Below, piece after piece: positions 14,384 through 21,667 of a DNA stretch of 26,431 nucleotides (the first letter of the stretch is position 1; every line of letters begins with the position of its first letter). The DNA lies in the IMG/VR virus record IMGVR_UViG_3300031162_000506, positions 1 to 26,431 of that record; one strand, written 5' to 3'. This DNA is from a virus. The position numbers and the translations under genes were made by a program. Below the pieces are notes generated by a model. That model was not told the origin of the DNA. It saw only the letters and a list, made by a program, of their open reading frames with translations, and searched no databases.

Positions 14384-15570
14384 TCTTTACCACCCGCACT
14401 GAATAGGTTTGCGGTAAACTCCATCTTGTCAACTAATTTAAATGCCTTGTCGTTGTCTTGTATTGCAACAAACCCCTCATCACCAACAACCTTAAACCCC
14501 TTTCCGGTTTTGAGGAACGTCTTAATGCTTTTCATACTGTCTAGTTTCTTGACTAGTGATGTCTTAATAATGATAACTTGTTCATGCCAATCAAGAACAC
14601 TGATGAAATTATGAGAGAACTTTTTGAGTTCATCCCGCAATACCTTTTCCTTTTCCTTTGTAAATGCTTTTGACTTCTTTCTCTTTTCTTCAACTATCCA
14701 ATTGGCATACTCATTGAAATATTTACGAGGATTACCTATGCCTTGTCCACCCCTAATCTTTTGGTTGTTGAACCTTAACAGTTCTGACATATAAAACTTA
14801 GGTAGTGTTGATAATTTTCCTAATGCAGACTTAATGATGGTTGCTTCTTTTTTAAGTCTTGCATATTGTGAATGTAATTTTGTTGTTTCTCGATCAGAGA
14901 ACGAGGCTATGTTTGTGATGTCTTTAAAATGCGCATCATCGAACCAAACATCCTTTGATGGTTTGAAATCTCTTTTGGTAACATTGAAAGAACCTTTCAT
15001 GTCTAACATTGTCTTTCCAGTGTATCGTGTATGGAACACAATACCGAACTGTGTTCCTTTAATGAAACGCCCTAGACCACTATTCAAAGGAACAGCATAA
15101 GTAATGTTGTTAGGTCTAAATGTAACGTACTTCTCACCATTAATCGTTTCGTTCTTTACCTGACTTTTGATAAACATCATGTCACCTTGAAATACACCTT
15201 TCTTCCATATAGAAGGTAGATACTTCAGTGCTGCCTTTAACTTCTCTGGTAATTCACCCTGCCCACCATGATACTTATCAACATCCTTATCGGTGTAGTT
15301 TATCTTTGGAACACCTTTTGAGAATACTGATTTTGTTCCGACAAAGAACTTCCCGTTCTCTGGATTAATCCCACCAATAATAGCTGGTGCACCATCCCAC
15401 TTACGGGTAACAATAGTTTCTTCATTGATACTCATCAACTGAAACATTGCCTCAATGAACCTCAACACATCATCAACACCATCCTTACCATTAATGATAA
15501 TACTATCTTCCAAGTGGGTTAGATGAGTATTTTTACTCTCATTTAACATTAATTGTATTAATCTACTCAT
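14371..15570 (-). CDS. Ligase-like nucleotidyltransferase (KxDG) of a T4-like phage family (DUF6267-like)
   Basis: A 399-residue protein resembling a conserved uncharacterised family of marine T4-like phages, which I believe is DUF6267. It carries ligase/capping-enzyme-like signatures in order: K57-WDG (motif I, lysine that would take AMP), FVGTKS near 76-81, FQGDMMF 127-133 (motif III position), EGFV 365-368 and KLVDKMEF 378-385 (like motifs IV and V). The large insert between III and IV is unusual, so activity is inference. The N-terminus MSRLIQLMLNES has a protease-like site LNE11-S12. Starts on the stop of the Pol-beta-like gene (TAATG). Confidence 0.75.
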   Translation of the reverse strand: MSRLIQLMLNESKNTHLTHLEDSIIINGKDGVDDVLRFIEAMFQLMSINEETIVTRKWDGAPAIIGGINPENGKFFVGTKSVFSKGVPKINYTDKDVDKYHGGQGELPEKLKAALKYLPSIWKKGVFQGDMMFIKSQVKNETINGEKYVTFRPNNITYAVPLNSGLGRFIKGTQFGIVFHTRYTGKTMLDMKGSFNVTKRDFKPSKDVWFDDAHFKDITNIASFSDRETTKLHSQYARLKKEATIIKSALGKLSTLPKFYMSELLRFNNQKIRGGQGIGNPRKYFNEYANWIVEEKRKKSKAFTKEKEKVLRDELKKFSHNFISVLDWHEQVIIIKTSLVKKLDSMKSIKTFLKTGKGFKVVGDEGFVAIQDNDKAFKLVDKMEFTANLFSAGGKEWKA

Positions 15571-16451
15571 TAGTAATTTTTAAGTTCCTTTGGCAATGTC
15601 AATCCCTGTATACCACGTATCTTATCAGCAGCAGTTTTTAATATTTCTTTTTTCTTATTCTTATATAAGAAATCTTTATGATCAAGTATTCTAACAAGTG
15701 ACTCAAATGAGTTTGCATCATCTGGTGTGAACTTAGTACCCAACACTAAGTCTATAATCTTTTGTGGTTGGTCTGCAACAACCTTAGTTGCAATAGTCTT
15801 TTTCTTACTAAGTAACTTACCCGTCTTACCAATTCGAGTTTGGATTCCGCGTATCAATCCTCTTTTTACATCCATAAAGTTTCGTTCAAACTCTACGGGG
15901 ATTTCTTCCCCTTCCTTATTGAATCCAGTTTTGATTGTTTTGAAGTCCATAGAACTTGCAATAGAACTCAACATAATATTACGATATAGTCCCTTGTATT
16001 TTGAAGTCATTGCTGATGGACTCCAGAATGTGAAACGTGCCAAGTCCATATCATTGACCAACATTAAGTCAAGTTGTACATATTTGTTTTTCTGATTTGC
16101 GATAGGCCATGCAACTGAAACAGTACCAAATCCAGCAAGTATTGCAGTTTGTTTAACCAATGGTCTTACCTTTGCCTCTACCACTTTATATAAATCAGCA
16201 GGGTCATTGATATTCAACAGATATATTAATCTGTGTGCATCAATGGCAAGATCAATATCTCCACTTGTTTCACCTTCTCGTTTCTTACCCGCACTACCAA
16301 GTAGTGTTGTTTCTTTTTTGGTGATGCCAAGTTTAGGTAGTAACTTCTTTTCAATGTCTTTCATTGTATCTGCGACATCTTCCTGACGAATACGACTAGA
16401 TACCGTGATAGCATTACCACCTTCGTTTATGAGTTGTTTGAATGTTTTCAT
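15570..16451 (-). CDS. Pol-beta-like nucleotidyltransferase with capsid-targeting-like N-terminus
   Basis: A 293-residue protein. The nucleotidyltransferase core is seen as LLGSAG (50-55), the metal-binding pair D65-I-D67, and a third acid D128 in VQLDLML. This fold covers poly(A)/CCA-adding enzymes, tRNA or antibiotic nucleotidyltransferases and DNA polymerase beta; the substrate is not known. MKTFKQLINEGG at the N-terminus aligns residue for residue with T4 IPIII MKTYQEFIAEA, including the protease site at position 10 (INE10-G11). Coupled at both ends by TAATG with its neighbours. Confidence 0.82.
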   Translation of the reverse strand: MKTFKQLINEGGNAITVSSRIRQEDVADTMKDIEKKLLPKLGITKKETTLLGSAGKKREGETSGDIDLAIDAHRLIYLLNINDPADLYKVVEAKVRPLVKQTAILAGFGTVSVAWPIANQKNKYVQLDLMLVNDMDLARFTFWSPSAMTSKYKGLYRNIMLSSIASSMDFKTIKTGFNKEGEEIPVEFERNFMDVKRGLIRGIQTRIGKTGKLLSKKKTIATKVVADQPQKIIDLVLGTKFTPDDANSFESLVRILDHKDFLYKNKKKEILKTAADKIRGIQGLTLPKELKNY

Positions 16452-16990
16452 TATGCTACTGATTGATCTAATATGGCAACGTGTTTAAGAAGTCGTTTCT
16501 TTTTAGTGCCAGATGCAATTGATGTGATTGTTTCTTTTACTTTCTTGATTGCTTCCTTAAATGCCTCAACATATCCCTTTGCCTTTGTTACGTGTGACTT
16601 AAGATTGACCATTAAATCCCAACCAGTTACAGCATCAATGAAATGTATCGGCCCAGTTACCACGTGCATTGTTGCCAAGTCCAACTTATAAAGAAAATCC
16701 ACCACCTGTTCTTTTTCAATACTGTTGGCAATCTGTTTAATCTTTGCACGATCACCTTTAACGGCAGCAAGTATCATTTGACCAGCACCCTTTGTAAAAT
16801 CCGCGACGTAATTAATAAGACCTTTACCTTTGTGTAATTTAAGACCCGCCTTGCCCAACCAATCATTAACACCTTCGGTTAATTCACTTTCGGTGTGTTC
16901 GTGTTCGTTCTCCAACACATAAAGCAAAAGATGTATATCCTCTTGCATTTCTTCTATGATAGATTTTCTTTGTTTATATGGTAACAACAT
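16451..16990 (-). CDS. Helical late protein of unknown function
   Basis: A 179-residue, largely helical and Lys-rich protein without a recognisable family. LTE39-G40 fits a prohead-protease site after a 39-residue acidic N-terminal part, so it might also be a processed head-interior protein. A mildly hydrophobic stretch near residues 68-80 (GAGQMILAAVKG) is too short to call membrane. Coupled by TAATG to the 78-residue gene upstream and to the Pol-beta-like gene downstream. Confidence 0.68.
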   Translation of the reverse strand: MLLPYKQRKSIIEEMQEDIHLLLYVLENEHEHTESELTEGVNDWLGKAGLKLHKGKGLINYVADFTKGAGQMILAAVKGDRAKIKQIANSIEKEQVVDFLYKLDLATMHVVTGPIHFIDAVTGWDLMVNLKSHVTKAKGYVEAFKEAIKKVKETITSIASGTKKKRLLKHVAILDQSVA

Positions 16991-17226
16991 TACATTTTGC
17001 CCTCTTGTTTCATCACAAACTCTGTATAGAGATCAATGACCTCTTGTGAACTTTCTATAAACTCTTTCATGTGGTCATAGTTGATTTGCATACTTCTTTG
17101 GGAAAACATTTGATCCACCACTGCTTCTCTGCGTTTCTCTTGTTCTTTGTCTATATTAAATCCAAACCCATCGTCATTACCCATTGCGGTTTGATCAAAT
17201 CCAAACATACTTTTTATATCATTCAC
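16990..17226 (-). CDS. Small helical protein of unknown function, GTG start
   Basis: A 78-residue protein, probably a helix in its second half. Start GTG at 17226 has AGGAG six bases upstream; an internal ATG at residue 7 has no such site. It lies 14 bases after the tape-measure candidate and is coupled to the next gene. It could be a minor tail or head protein; nothing in the sequence decides. Confidence 0.65.
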   Translation of the reverse strand: MNDIKSMFGFDQTAMGNDDGFGFNIDKEQEKRREAVVDQMFSQRSMQINYDHMKEFIESSQEVIDLYTEFVMKQEGKM

Positions 17227-17240
17227 TCAAAACTCTCCTA

Positions 17241-19037
17241 TTATGCGAAACCATTAATTGATTGTTTATATCTACTTATTGTATTGTCAGGATTTAATGC
17301 ACCTATATCCATATAAGTGTTCTGGCTTACTGTTGTTTGACTATTAGTAACTACTGAATTATTGTTAGTTGGTGCAATCAATGCGTTTGTTGATTTCTTC
17401 ATTGTCGCTTCCTCTGCACCTTTAGACTCCACTTTAACCTTTGCTGTAATCAATGGTGTTTCAATTGGGACTTTAATGGTGTCCCGTAACTCTGTGACTT
17501 TTTTAGGTATTGTACTTTCAAGTTCAGTTTGGATTTTTTTCTTCTGTGTTTCAATTTCCTCATCAGATAGTTTAGTGCCATAAAGCATTCCTTTGTTCTC
17601 ATCACTATACTTATATTCATCTAGTTTCTCATTTGTTTTCTTTTTGATTAAATCTTCTCTTGAAAGATATTCATCTGGGACATAATTTTCTAATCCCATT
17701 TTACCAGCAAGTGTGAAAAACATTTTCTTGAGTAAATCAAATACACTGAAAATATAGTTTAGAAATACTTGACTTATTTTTTCCAGCATAGTGTCATCTT
17801 CGTCAATGCCATTAGTGAAGATGTTAGTGAACCATGCTTTAACATCCTCAATGAAATTATTAAACAACATAACTAAATCTAGGTCTTGTAGTTTTTTCCC
17901 CATCTCACTAAATCCTAATTTTTCTAGCAACATCCCAGACCATTCTAATAAAGTATCGAGTGGTCGTAATATTCCATTCCGTACTATTTCTAACAGACCT
18001 TCCTTTAAACCACCCCAAATTTTATCAAATACATCACCTTCTGTGTTTTTAAACCCATCAATAAAACCACTAACAAAATCAAACAATGCAAACACTAAAT
18101 TTAGGCCAGGTATTCTTGCTAATATCCCCAATATCCCCTTTATTGGTTTTAGGAAAGTTTTAATACCTTCGAATACCGCCTTAACTGGTTTTAATGACAC
18201 GAAAAAATTCTTTATACCAACACCCAAACCTTTAAACATTCGACCATAGATTTGAAACTTTGTAACAATAAGTACAAATTTCTTTACAAGTGCACCGAAT
18301 TTCCCTGCCCAAGTATTGAACTCTTTAATCATTATCGGAGTTTTTACTATGCCTTTAGGGATCGTACCTAATTTTTTAAATCCATTCGCAAAGTTACTTA
18401 TGAAACTTAATTTAAACCGTTCCAGAACAGAAAAGATAAGTTTGAAAGTTCCAGTAATGCCAGTTGTAGCACTCCTTATTGTTTTCAGCAACACAGTGAA
18501 CGGCAATATAGCAAGTTTGCCGATTTTAAGGATAATAGGATTGAGTATTTTAAATGTATTGGGTAATAATATTACACGAACGTATTTGTCTATTTCAAAC
18601 CACCAAGCAGCAAATGCAGCTGTGATTATAGTACTCCAACCCCCGGCCGACTTAACTAACGAACTATAATCATACTCTTCGCCGAAGTCCGTGCCACTCG
18701 AATCTCCTCCTTTTGATTTTTCCCTCAGTGCATCCTTATCAATATCATCTTGAATATCCTGTTTCTTTTCATAGTCAAACCTGTCTTTGTCTAATTTAAA
18801 TCCCTCGACCAATGCACCCATTATACCTTCTAACAAATTAGCAACAACAGAATCTTCCTTGATGGTGTATTTTTCCATCTCTTTTGCCATTCCGACAAAC
18901 ACACTACCAGAAAATATTTGCTTTGCGGTGGCTTCATTATTTTTAATAAAGTTTTCGACACCCTCCCGCATCGCAATAATCTGTTTAAGAGTCTTTTCCG
19001 ATGTTTGTTCTATTACTGGTATTGCTTCATCTGCCAT
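17241..19037 (-). CDS. Putative tail tape measure protein (gp29-like size and position)
   Basis: A 598-residue protein. The T4 tape measure/hub gp29 is 590 residues, so length fits a similar tail. Long helical stretches flank hydrophobic segments around residues 130-220 (for example ITAAFAAWWFEIDKYVRVIL and KLAILPFTVLLKTI) and again near 290-320, as in tape measures that insert in the host membrane. It is preceded directly by the gp26-like gene and its out-of-frame extension, the order chaperone-then-tape-measure known from many tailed phages. Sequence alone gives no firm gp29 motif. ATG overlaps the preceding stop (TAATG). Confidence 0.62.
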   Translation of the reverse strand: MADEAIPVIEQTSEKTLKQIIAMREGVENFIKNNEATAKQIFSGSVFVGMAKEMEKYTIKEDSVVANLLEGIMGALVEGFKLDKDRFDYEKKQDIQDDIDKDALREKSKGGDSSGTDFGEEYDYSSLVKSAGGWSTIITAAFAAWWFEIDKYVRVILLPNTFKILNPIILKIGKLAILPFTVLLKTIRSATTGITGTFKLIFSVLERFKLSFISNFANGFKKLGTIPKGIVKTPIMIKEFNTWAGKFGALVKKFVLIVTKFQIYGRMFKGLGVGIKNFFVSLKPVKAVFEGIKTFLKPIKGILGILARIPGLNLVFALFDFVSGFIDGFKNTEGDVFDKIWGGLKEGLLEIVRNGILRPLDTLLEWSGMLLEKLGFSEMGKKLQDLDLVMLFNNFIEDVKAWFTNIFTNGIDEDDTMLEKISQVFLNYIFSVFDLLKKMFFTLAGKMGLENYVPDEYLSREDLIKKKTNEKLDEYKYSDENKGMLYGTKLSDEEIETQKKKIQTELESTIPKKVTELRDTIKVPIETPLITAKVKVESKGAEEATMKKSTNALIAPTNNNSVVTNSQTTVSQNTYMDIGALNPDNTISRYKQSINGFA

Positions 19038-19171
19038 TATTCTTCTTCTTTCTGTCTGTCCTTTAGGTGTTGTAATAACAAGTTGACATATATATCCCTC
19101 TCAAATGGTATCATGTTGTCTAACTCACTCAAAGAGTATTTATGGTGTTGCATTAATGAAAAGTTCAACAT
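19037..19171 (-). CDS. Small ORF after gp26-like gene; probable frameshift extension (T domain)
   Basis: A 44-codon ORF from ATG 19171 (MLNFSLMQHHKYSLSELDN...) ending at the tape-measure start (TAATG). Segment KYSLSELDNMIPFERDIYV resembles small helical proteins found next to T4-type baseplate gp26 genes. The ATG has no ribosome site. The frame is open upstream across the end of the gp26-like gene, and lies at -1 relative to it, so it is better explained as the product of a -1 frameshift at the T7 run (19216-19210). The fused tail would be 57 residues. Confidence 0.65.
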   Translation of the reverse strand: MLNFSLMQHHKYSLSELDNMIPFERDIYVNLLLQHLKDRQKEEE

Positions 19172-19203
19172 ATAATGATTTGCCAAACTATCGTGAGCTA
19201 GAC

Positions 19204-19908
19204 TTACATAAAAAAACTTTGTGCACCTCTTATTTCTAAACTCTGTTCTTCTTTACATTCTCCACACACCCATTCTATTTTGTGGGATAATGCTGGTATG
19301 CCTTCAAAGAAACTCATAATCTTTTGAAATTGTGATTGATTTAATGTTTCTATCCATTCTTTTTTATCTTGTAATGAAATATCTTCATATATCTTTTCTT
19401 TGTCATAAATGTTGACAAGACATTTGGAAATTAAACCAAATATTTTATCTATTTCTTTCCCAGTTAAATCAAGGGAATCTTCCATGTTTGGATATTTTAA
19501 AGTAACACCAACATCGTCAGTTATCATAATCTTTGGTTCAATAGTTTTACTCATATCTACTTCTAATGTATCAATTAGTATTTCTACTTTTGTTGAACCA
19601 CCACACTTTTCATCATTGTGTACTGCGTTGAAAGTTATGACTTCCCCGACAGACTTTGATCTTAACTGTAAGAACAAATACTCCACATCAAATGACGGCA
19701 TTTTTTTAACGTGAATGTCGTGAGTAGATATGCAATCTTGGATGATGTTTATCATCGCATTGGTGATTTCACTTTCTTCTCCACTCTCAATAGCCATATG
19801 TAAAATCTTTTGTTCTTTAACAAGAAAAGGTCTAAACATTATCTCTTGTTTATTCGATGGTAAAACACATCTGTATTCAGGTGCACTAATTTTTGGTAAT
19901 ATATTCAT
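19204..19908 (-). CDS. 26: Baseplate/hub protein gp26-like; likely tail assembly chaperone
   Basis: A 234-residue protein resembling the T4 gp26 family of baseplate hub proteins (T4_baseplate). The N-terminus LPKISAPEYRCVLPSNKQEIMFRPFLVKEQK is the typical opening, and a C-terminal CGEC pair followed by LEIRG...FF is the family's zinc-like end. In this genome it sits just before a -1-frame ORF and a tape-measure candidate, so it may act as a gpG-like chaperone. GAGGAT lies five bases before ATG 19908. The last sense codons contain T_TTT_TTT followed by ATG TAA. Confidence 0.8.
   Translation of the reverse strand: MNILPKISAPEYRCVLPSNKQEIMFRPFLVKEQKILHMAIESGEESEITNAMINIIQDCISTHDIHVKKMPSFDVEYLFLQLRSKSVGEVITFNAVHNDEKCGGSTKVEILIDTLEVDMSKTIEPKIMITDDVGVTLKYPNMEDSLDLTGKEIDKIFGLISKCLVNIYDKEKIYEDISLQDKKEWIETLNQSQFQKIMSFFEGIPALSHKIEWVCGECKEEQSLEIRGAQSFFM
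19207..19216 (-). other. Candidate -1 ribosomal frameshift site T_TTT_TTT
   Basis: Minus strand, gene frame: AGT TTT TTT ATG TAA. Slipping back one base gives a reading frame that continues for 57 codons to the tape-measure start. No strong downstream hairpin was seen. Confidence 0.6.
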
Positions 19909-19923
19909 AATATCCTCAGTTGA

Positions 19924-20586
19924 TTAAAAAATATTTTTTGCTTTGTTAAATAATGATTTGAAAAAACCACTTGGTTTTGCTAGGTTCAATTCCCCTTCTC
20001 TTGGTCTATATTGATCTAAGATATAATGGTACGACCATATCACCGACAACTTCTCATATTCTGGTGTTTGCCAACTTGTTTGTTGTGCACCCACTTGTTG
20101 TGGGTAACAATCTTTTAATGTTACTTTGTATCTCCAATCCTCTACTCCAGTTGCATCCAGATCATATTTTTTTATTGTTACTTGCCCTTTGTATGAATCA
20201 AGATACCCAGTGTTGAAAGAATTCTGCACACTAAAAAAGTTATTATTTCTTTCGTTTCTATGATTGCCAACAACCAAGTCCTGCCAACGCATGAACATTT
20301 CTCTTTCACGTAAGTCAGAACTTAATATAATTTCACTTTGTATGTCCACATAGTTCGCACTAGTACCTATTTTTCTGACACTTTGTGTGCCATATTTATT
20401 ATCAATTGTCGTTAAAGAACGACTTGGCAATAAAACAGATTCACATCTTAGTGGTATATCATCCTTTACATTTGGCATGTTAATGACACTTGGCATACTT
20501 TCAATAGTGAATGTATATGTATGAGCGTACGAAAACCCATTGCTTTTATTTATTGATGCTTTAAAATCTTCTACATTAAATGGCAT
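19924..20586 (-). CDS. Tail-tube-fold protein (gp19/gp54 family-like)
   Basis: A 220-residue protein with features of the T4 tube fold: an opening YTFTIESMPSVINMP, then CESVLLPSRSLTTID, and the segment LREREMFMRWQDLV, followed by the tube-like DWRYKVTLKDCYP. T4 has three such proteins (gp19 tube, gp48 cap, gp54 initiator). Because gp48 is found separately at 21668, this is most likely the gp54-like initiator or a minor tube protein; its length lies between gp19 (163) and gp54 (320). Coupled by TAATG to the upstream gene. Confidence 0.68.
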   Translation of the reverse strand: MPFNVEDFKASINKSNGFSYAHTYTFTIESMPSVINMPNVKDDIPLRCESVLLPSRSLTTIDNKYGTQSVRKIGTSANYVDIQSEIILSSDLREREMFMRWQDLVVGNHRNERNNNFFSVQNSFNTGYLDSYKGQVTIKKYDLDATGVEDWRYKVTLKDCYPQQVGAQQTSWQTPEYEKLSVIWSYHYILDQYRPREGELNLAKPSGFFKSLFNKAKNIF

Positions 20587-21176
20587 TACCTTAACATCCT
20601 TCTACTATCTCTCCAGACTTGATCTTCTGTTGCTTTCTGCCAACGGGCCGTCGGTAGAAATAGAGCTATGTCCCATTCTTTAGGACTTATCCTAAGAAAC
20701 TTTGAACGAACATGACTGTTTAAATATCTTTTGACACATGGTTTGAACCATTTGAATCTTGCTGAACCTTCTAATATCTCATAACTAAGGTCAAGTCTTG
20801 TCCTTTCGTTGAATTTATCATCAGATACTATGTTATACAAGGAGTCCATGAGTTTTGCCCTAAGTCTTGGTGGTAGATAGTGCATGTTTAATCCATAGAA
20901 ACCTTTTGGTGCACTGTCAAATGGAAACACCAATGGGAATCTGTCATAATATGGTAATGTCTTTTTGTGTTTAGGGTCATAGAAGAACGAATACATCTTA
21001 CCTATTGTTGGTCTACTCACCTGTGCTGTTGCATTTTTCTCCATCAAACCCTTAGAGGTTACTCTAGTTTTTGATGCCGATTGACGAAACCACTCCCTCG
21101 CCTTTTTAGTTTCGTTGGGAACGATGCCCTGCCTGTCTGCCCTGCGGAGAATATTGTCAAAGATGTATGCTGCCAT
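20586..21176 (-). CDS. Conserved late protein of unknown function (next to gp4)
   Basis: A 196-residue basic protein. The centre (IGKMYSFFYDPKHKKTLPYYDRFPLVFP, then GLNMHYLPPRLRAKLMDSLY) is a conserved motif of marine T4-like phage proteins placed next to gp4. I have seen it labelled as a DNA end protector-like protein, but cannot support that from the sequence. Start ATG 21176 lies exactly five bases after a TATAAATA late promoter and has no ribosome site, so its mRNA should be leaderless. Divergent from gp4. Confidence 0.72.
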   Translation of the reverse strand: MAAYIFDNILRRADRQGIVPNETKKAREWFRQSASKTRVTSKGLMEKNATAQVSRPTIGKMYSFFYDPKHKKTLPYYDRFPLVFPFDSAPKGFYGLNMHYLPPRLRAKLMDSLYNIVSDDKFNERTRLDLSYEILEGSARFKWFKPCVKRYLNSHVRSKFLRISPKEWDIALFLPTARWQKATEDQVWRDSRRMLR

Positions 21177-21181
21177 TATAC

Positions 21182-21189
21182 TATTTATA
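21182..21189 (-). promoter_or_regulatory. Late promoter TATAAATA (leftward)
   Basis: Exact consensus on minus strand, then GTATA and ATG 21176. Confidence 0.7.
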
Positions 21190-21196
21190 AGTTACG

Positions 21197-21204
21197 ACTA
21201 AATA
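21197..21204 (+). promoter_or_regulatory. Late promoter ACTAAATA (rightward, weaker)
   Basis: Six of eight match to TATAAATA, then GTATA and ATG 21210. Confidence 0.5.
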
Positions 21205-21209
21205 GTATA

Positions 21210-21659
21210 ATGAAAAATAGAACATACCATCAGGGGTTGTATAGAGTAAAAAACACACACAAGTATGTCGGTGATCTAAGTAGAGTTGTTTATAGAAGTT
21301 CGTATGAATTGAAGTTCTTCAAGTGGTTAGATTTTAATGAGAACGTGATAACATTCTCATCAGAAGAAATGTCCATACCCTATAAGAGTCCAAAGGATGG
21401 TAGGTGGCATAGGTATTATCCAGATGTTAAAGCAGAACTAATGACAAAGAACGGTATCAAGACATTTCTATTTGAAGTAAAACCAGATAAATTTACACGA
21501 CCACCAGAGACCCATAAGAGAAAAACAAAACATCACCTATATGAGTGCATCCAATACTCAATAAATGAAGCAAAGTGGAAGTACGCATTAGACTATTGTA
21601 AGAAAATGGGATATGAATTTAAACTAATAACCGAAAAGGAACTTGCGATTAAGTTATAA
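21210..21659 (+). CDS. 4: Head completion protein gp4
   Basis: A 149-residue protein (T4 gp4: 150). HKYVGDLSRVVYRSSYELKF (residues 12-31) and the run VITFSSEEMSIPYKSP...GRWHRYYPD followed by FEVKP are the characteristic gp4 segments; E, D and E-x-K residues also resemble a restriction-enzyme-like nuclease core. It acts in head completion before tail joining. The start used is ATG 21210; an in-frame upstream extension exists but would run through the divergent gene, and the homology begins near 21210. No ribosome site: the ATG is five bases after the weak late promoter. Confidence 0.92.
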   Translation: MKNRTYHQGLYRVKNTHKYVGDLSRVVYRSSYELKFFKWLDFNENVITFSSEEMSIPYKSPKDGRWHRYYPDVKAELMTKNGIKTFLFEVKPDKFTRPPETHKRKTKHHLYECIQYSINEAKWKYALDYCKKMGYEFKLITEKELAIKL

Positions 21660-21662
21660 ATA
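21655..21662 (+). promoter_or_regulatory. Late promoter TATAAATA before gp48
   Basis: Exact consensus, overlapping the gp4 stop codon; then GTATA and ATG 21668. Confidence 0.7.
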
Positions 21663-21667
21663 GTATA

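Larger units (their letters stand above)
21174..21212. repeat. Perfect 14-bp inverted repeat with divergent late promoters and both start codons
   Basis: Arms CATTATACTATTTA (21174-21187) and TAAATAGTATAATG (21199-21212) separated by 11 bases. Each arm holds the 3' part of a late promoter, five spacer bases and an ATG. Confidence 0.9.

Noticed and set aside
15727-16095. 122-codon plus-strand ORF opposite the Pol-beta-like gene
   Set aside because: Antisense to a gene with intact catalytic motifs; no start signals.
17791-18249. 152-codon plus-strand ORF opposite the tape-measure candidate
   Set aside because: Low-complexity Ser/Asn/Pro-rich shadow of the coding strand with no ribosome site; the gene on the minus strand is coupled with its neighbours.
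21081-21209. Upstream extension of gp4 in the same frame
   Set aside because: It would overlap the divergent gene's start; gp4 homology and length fit the ATG at 21210.
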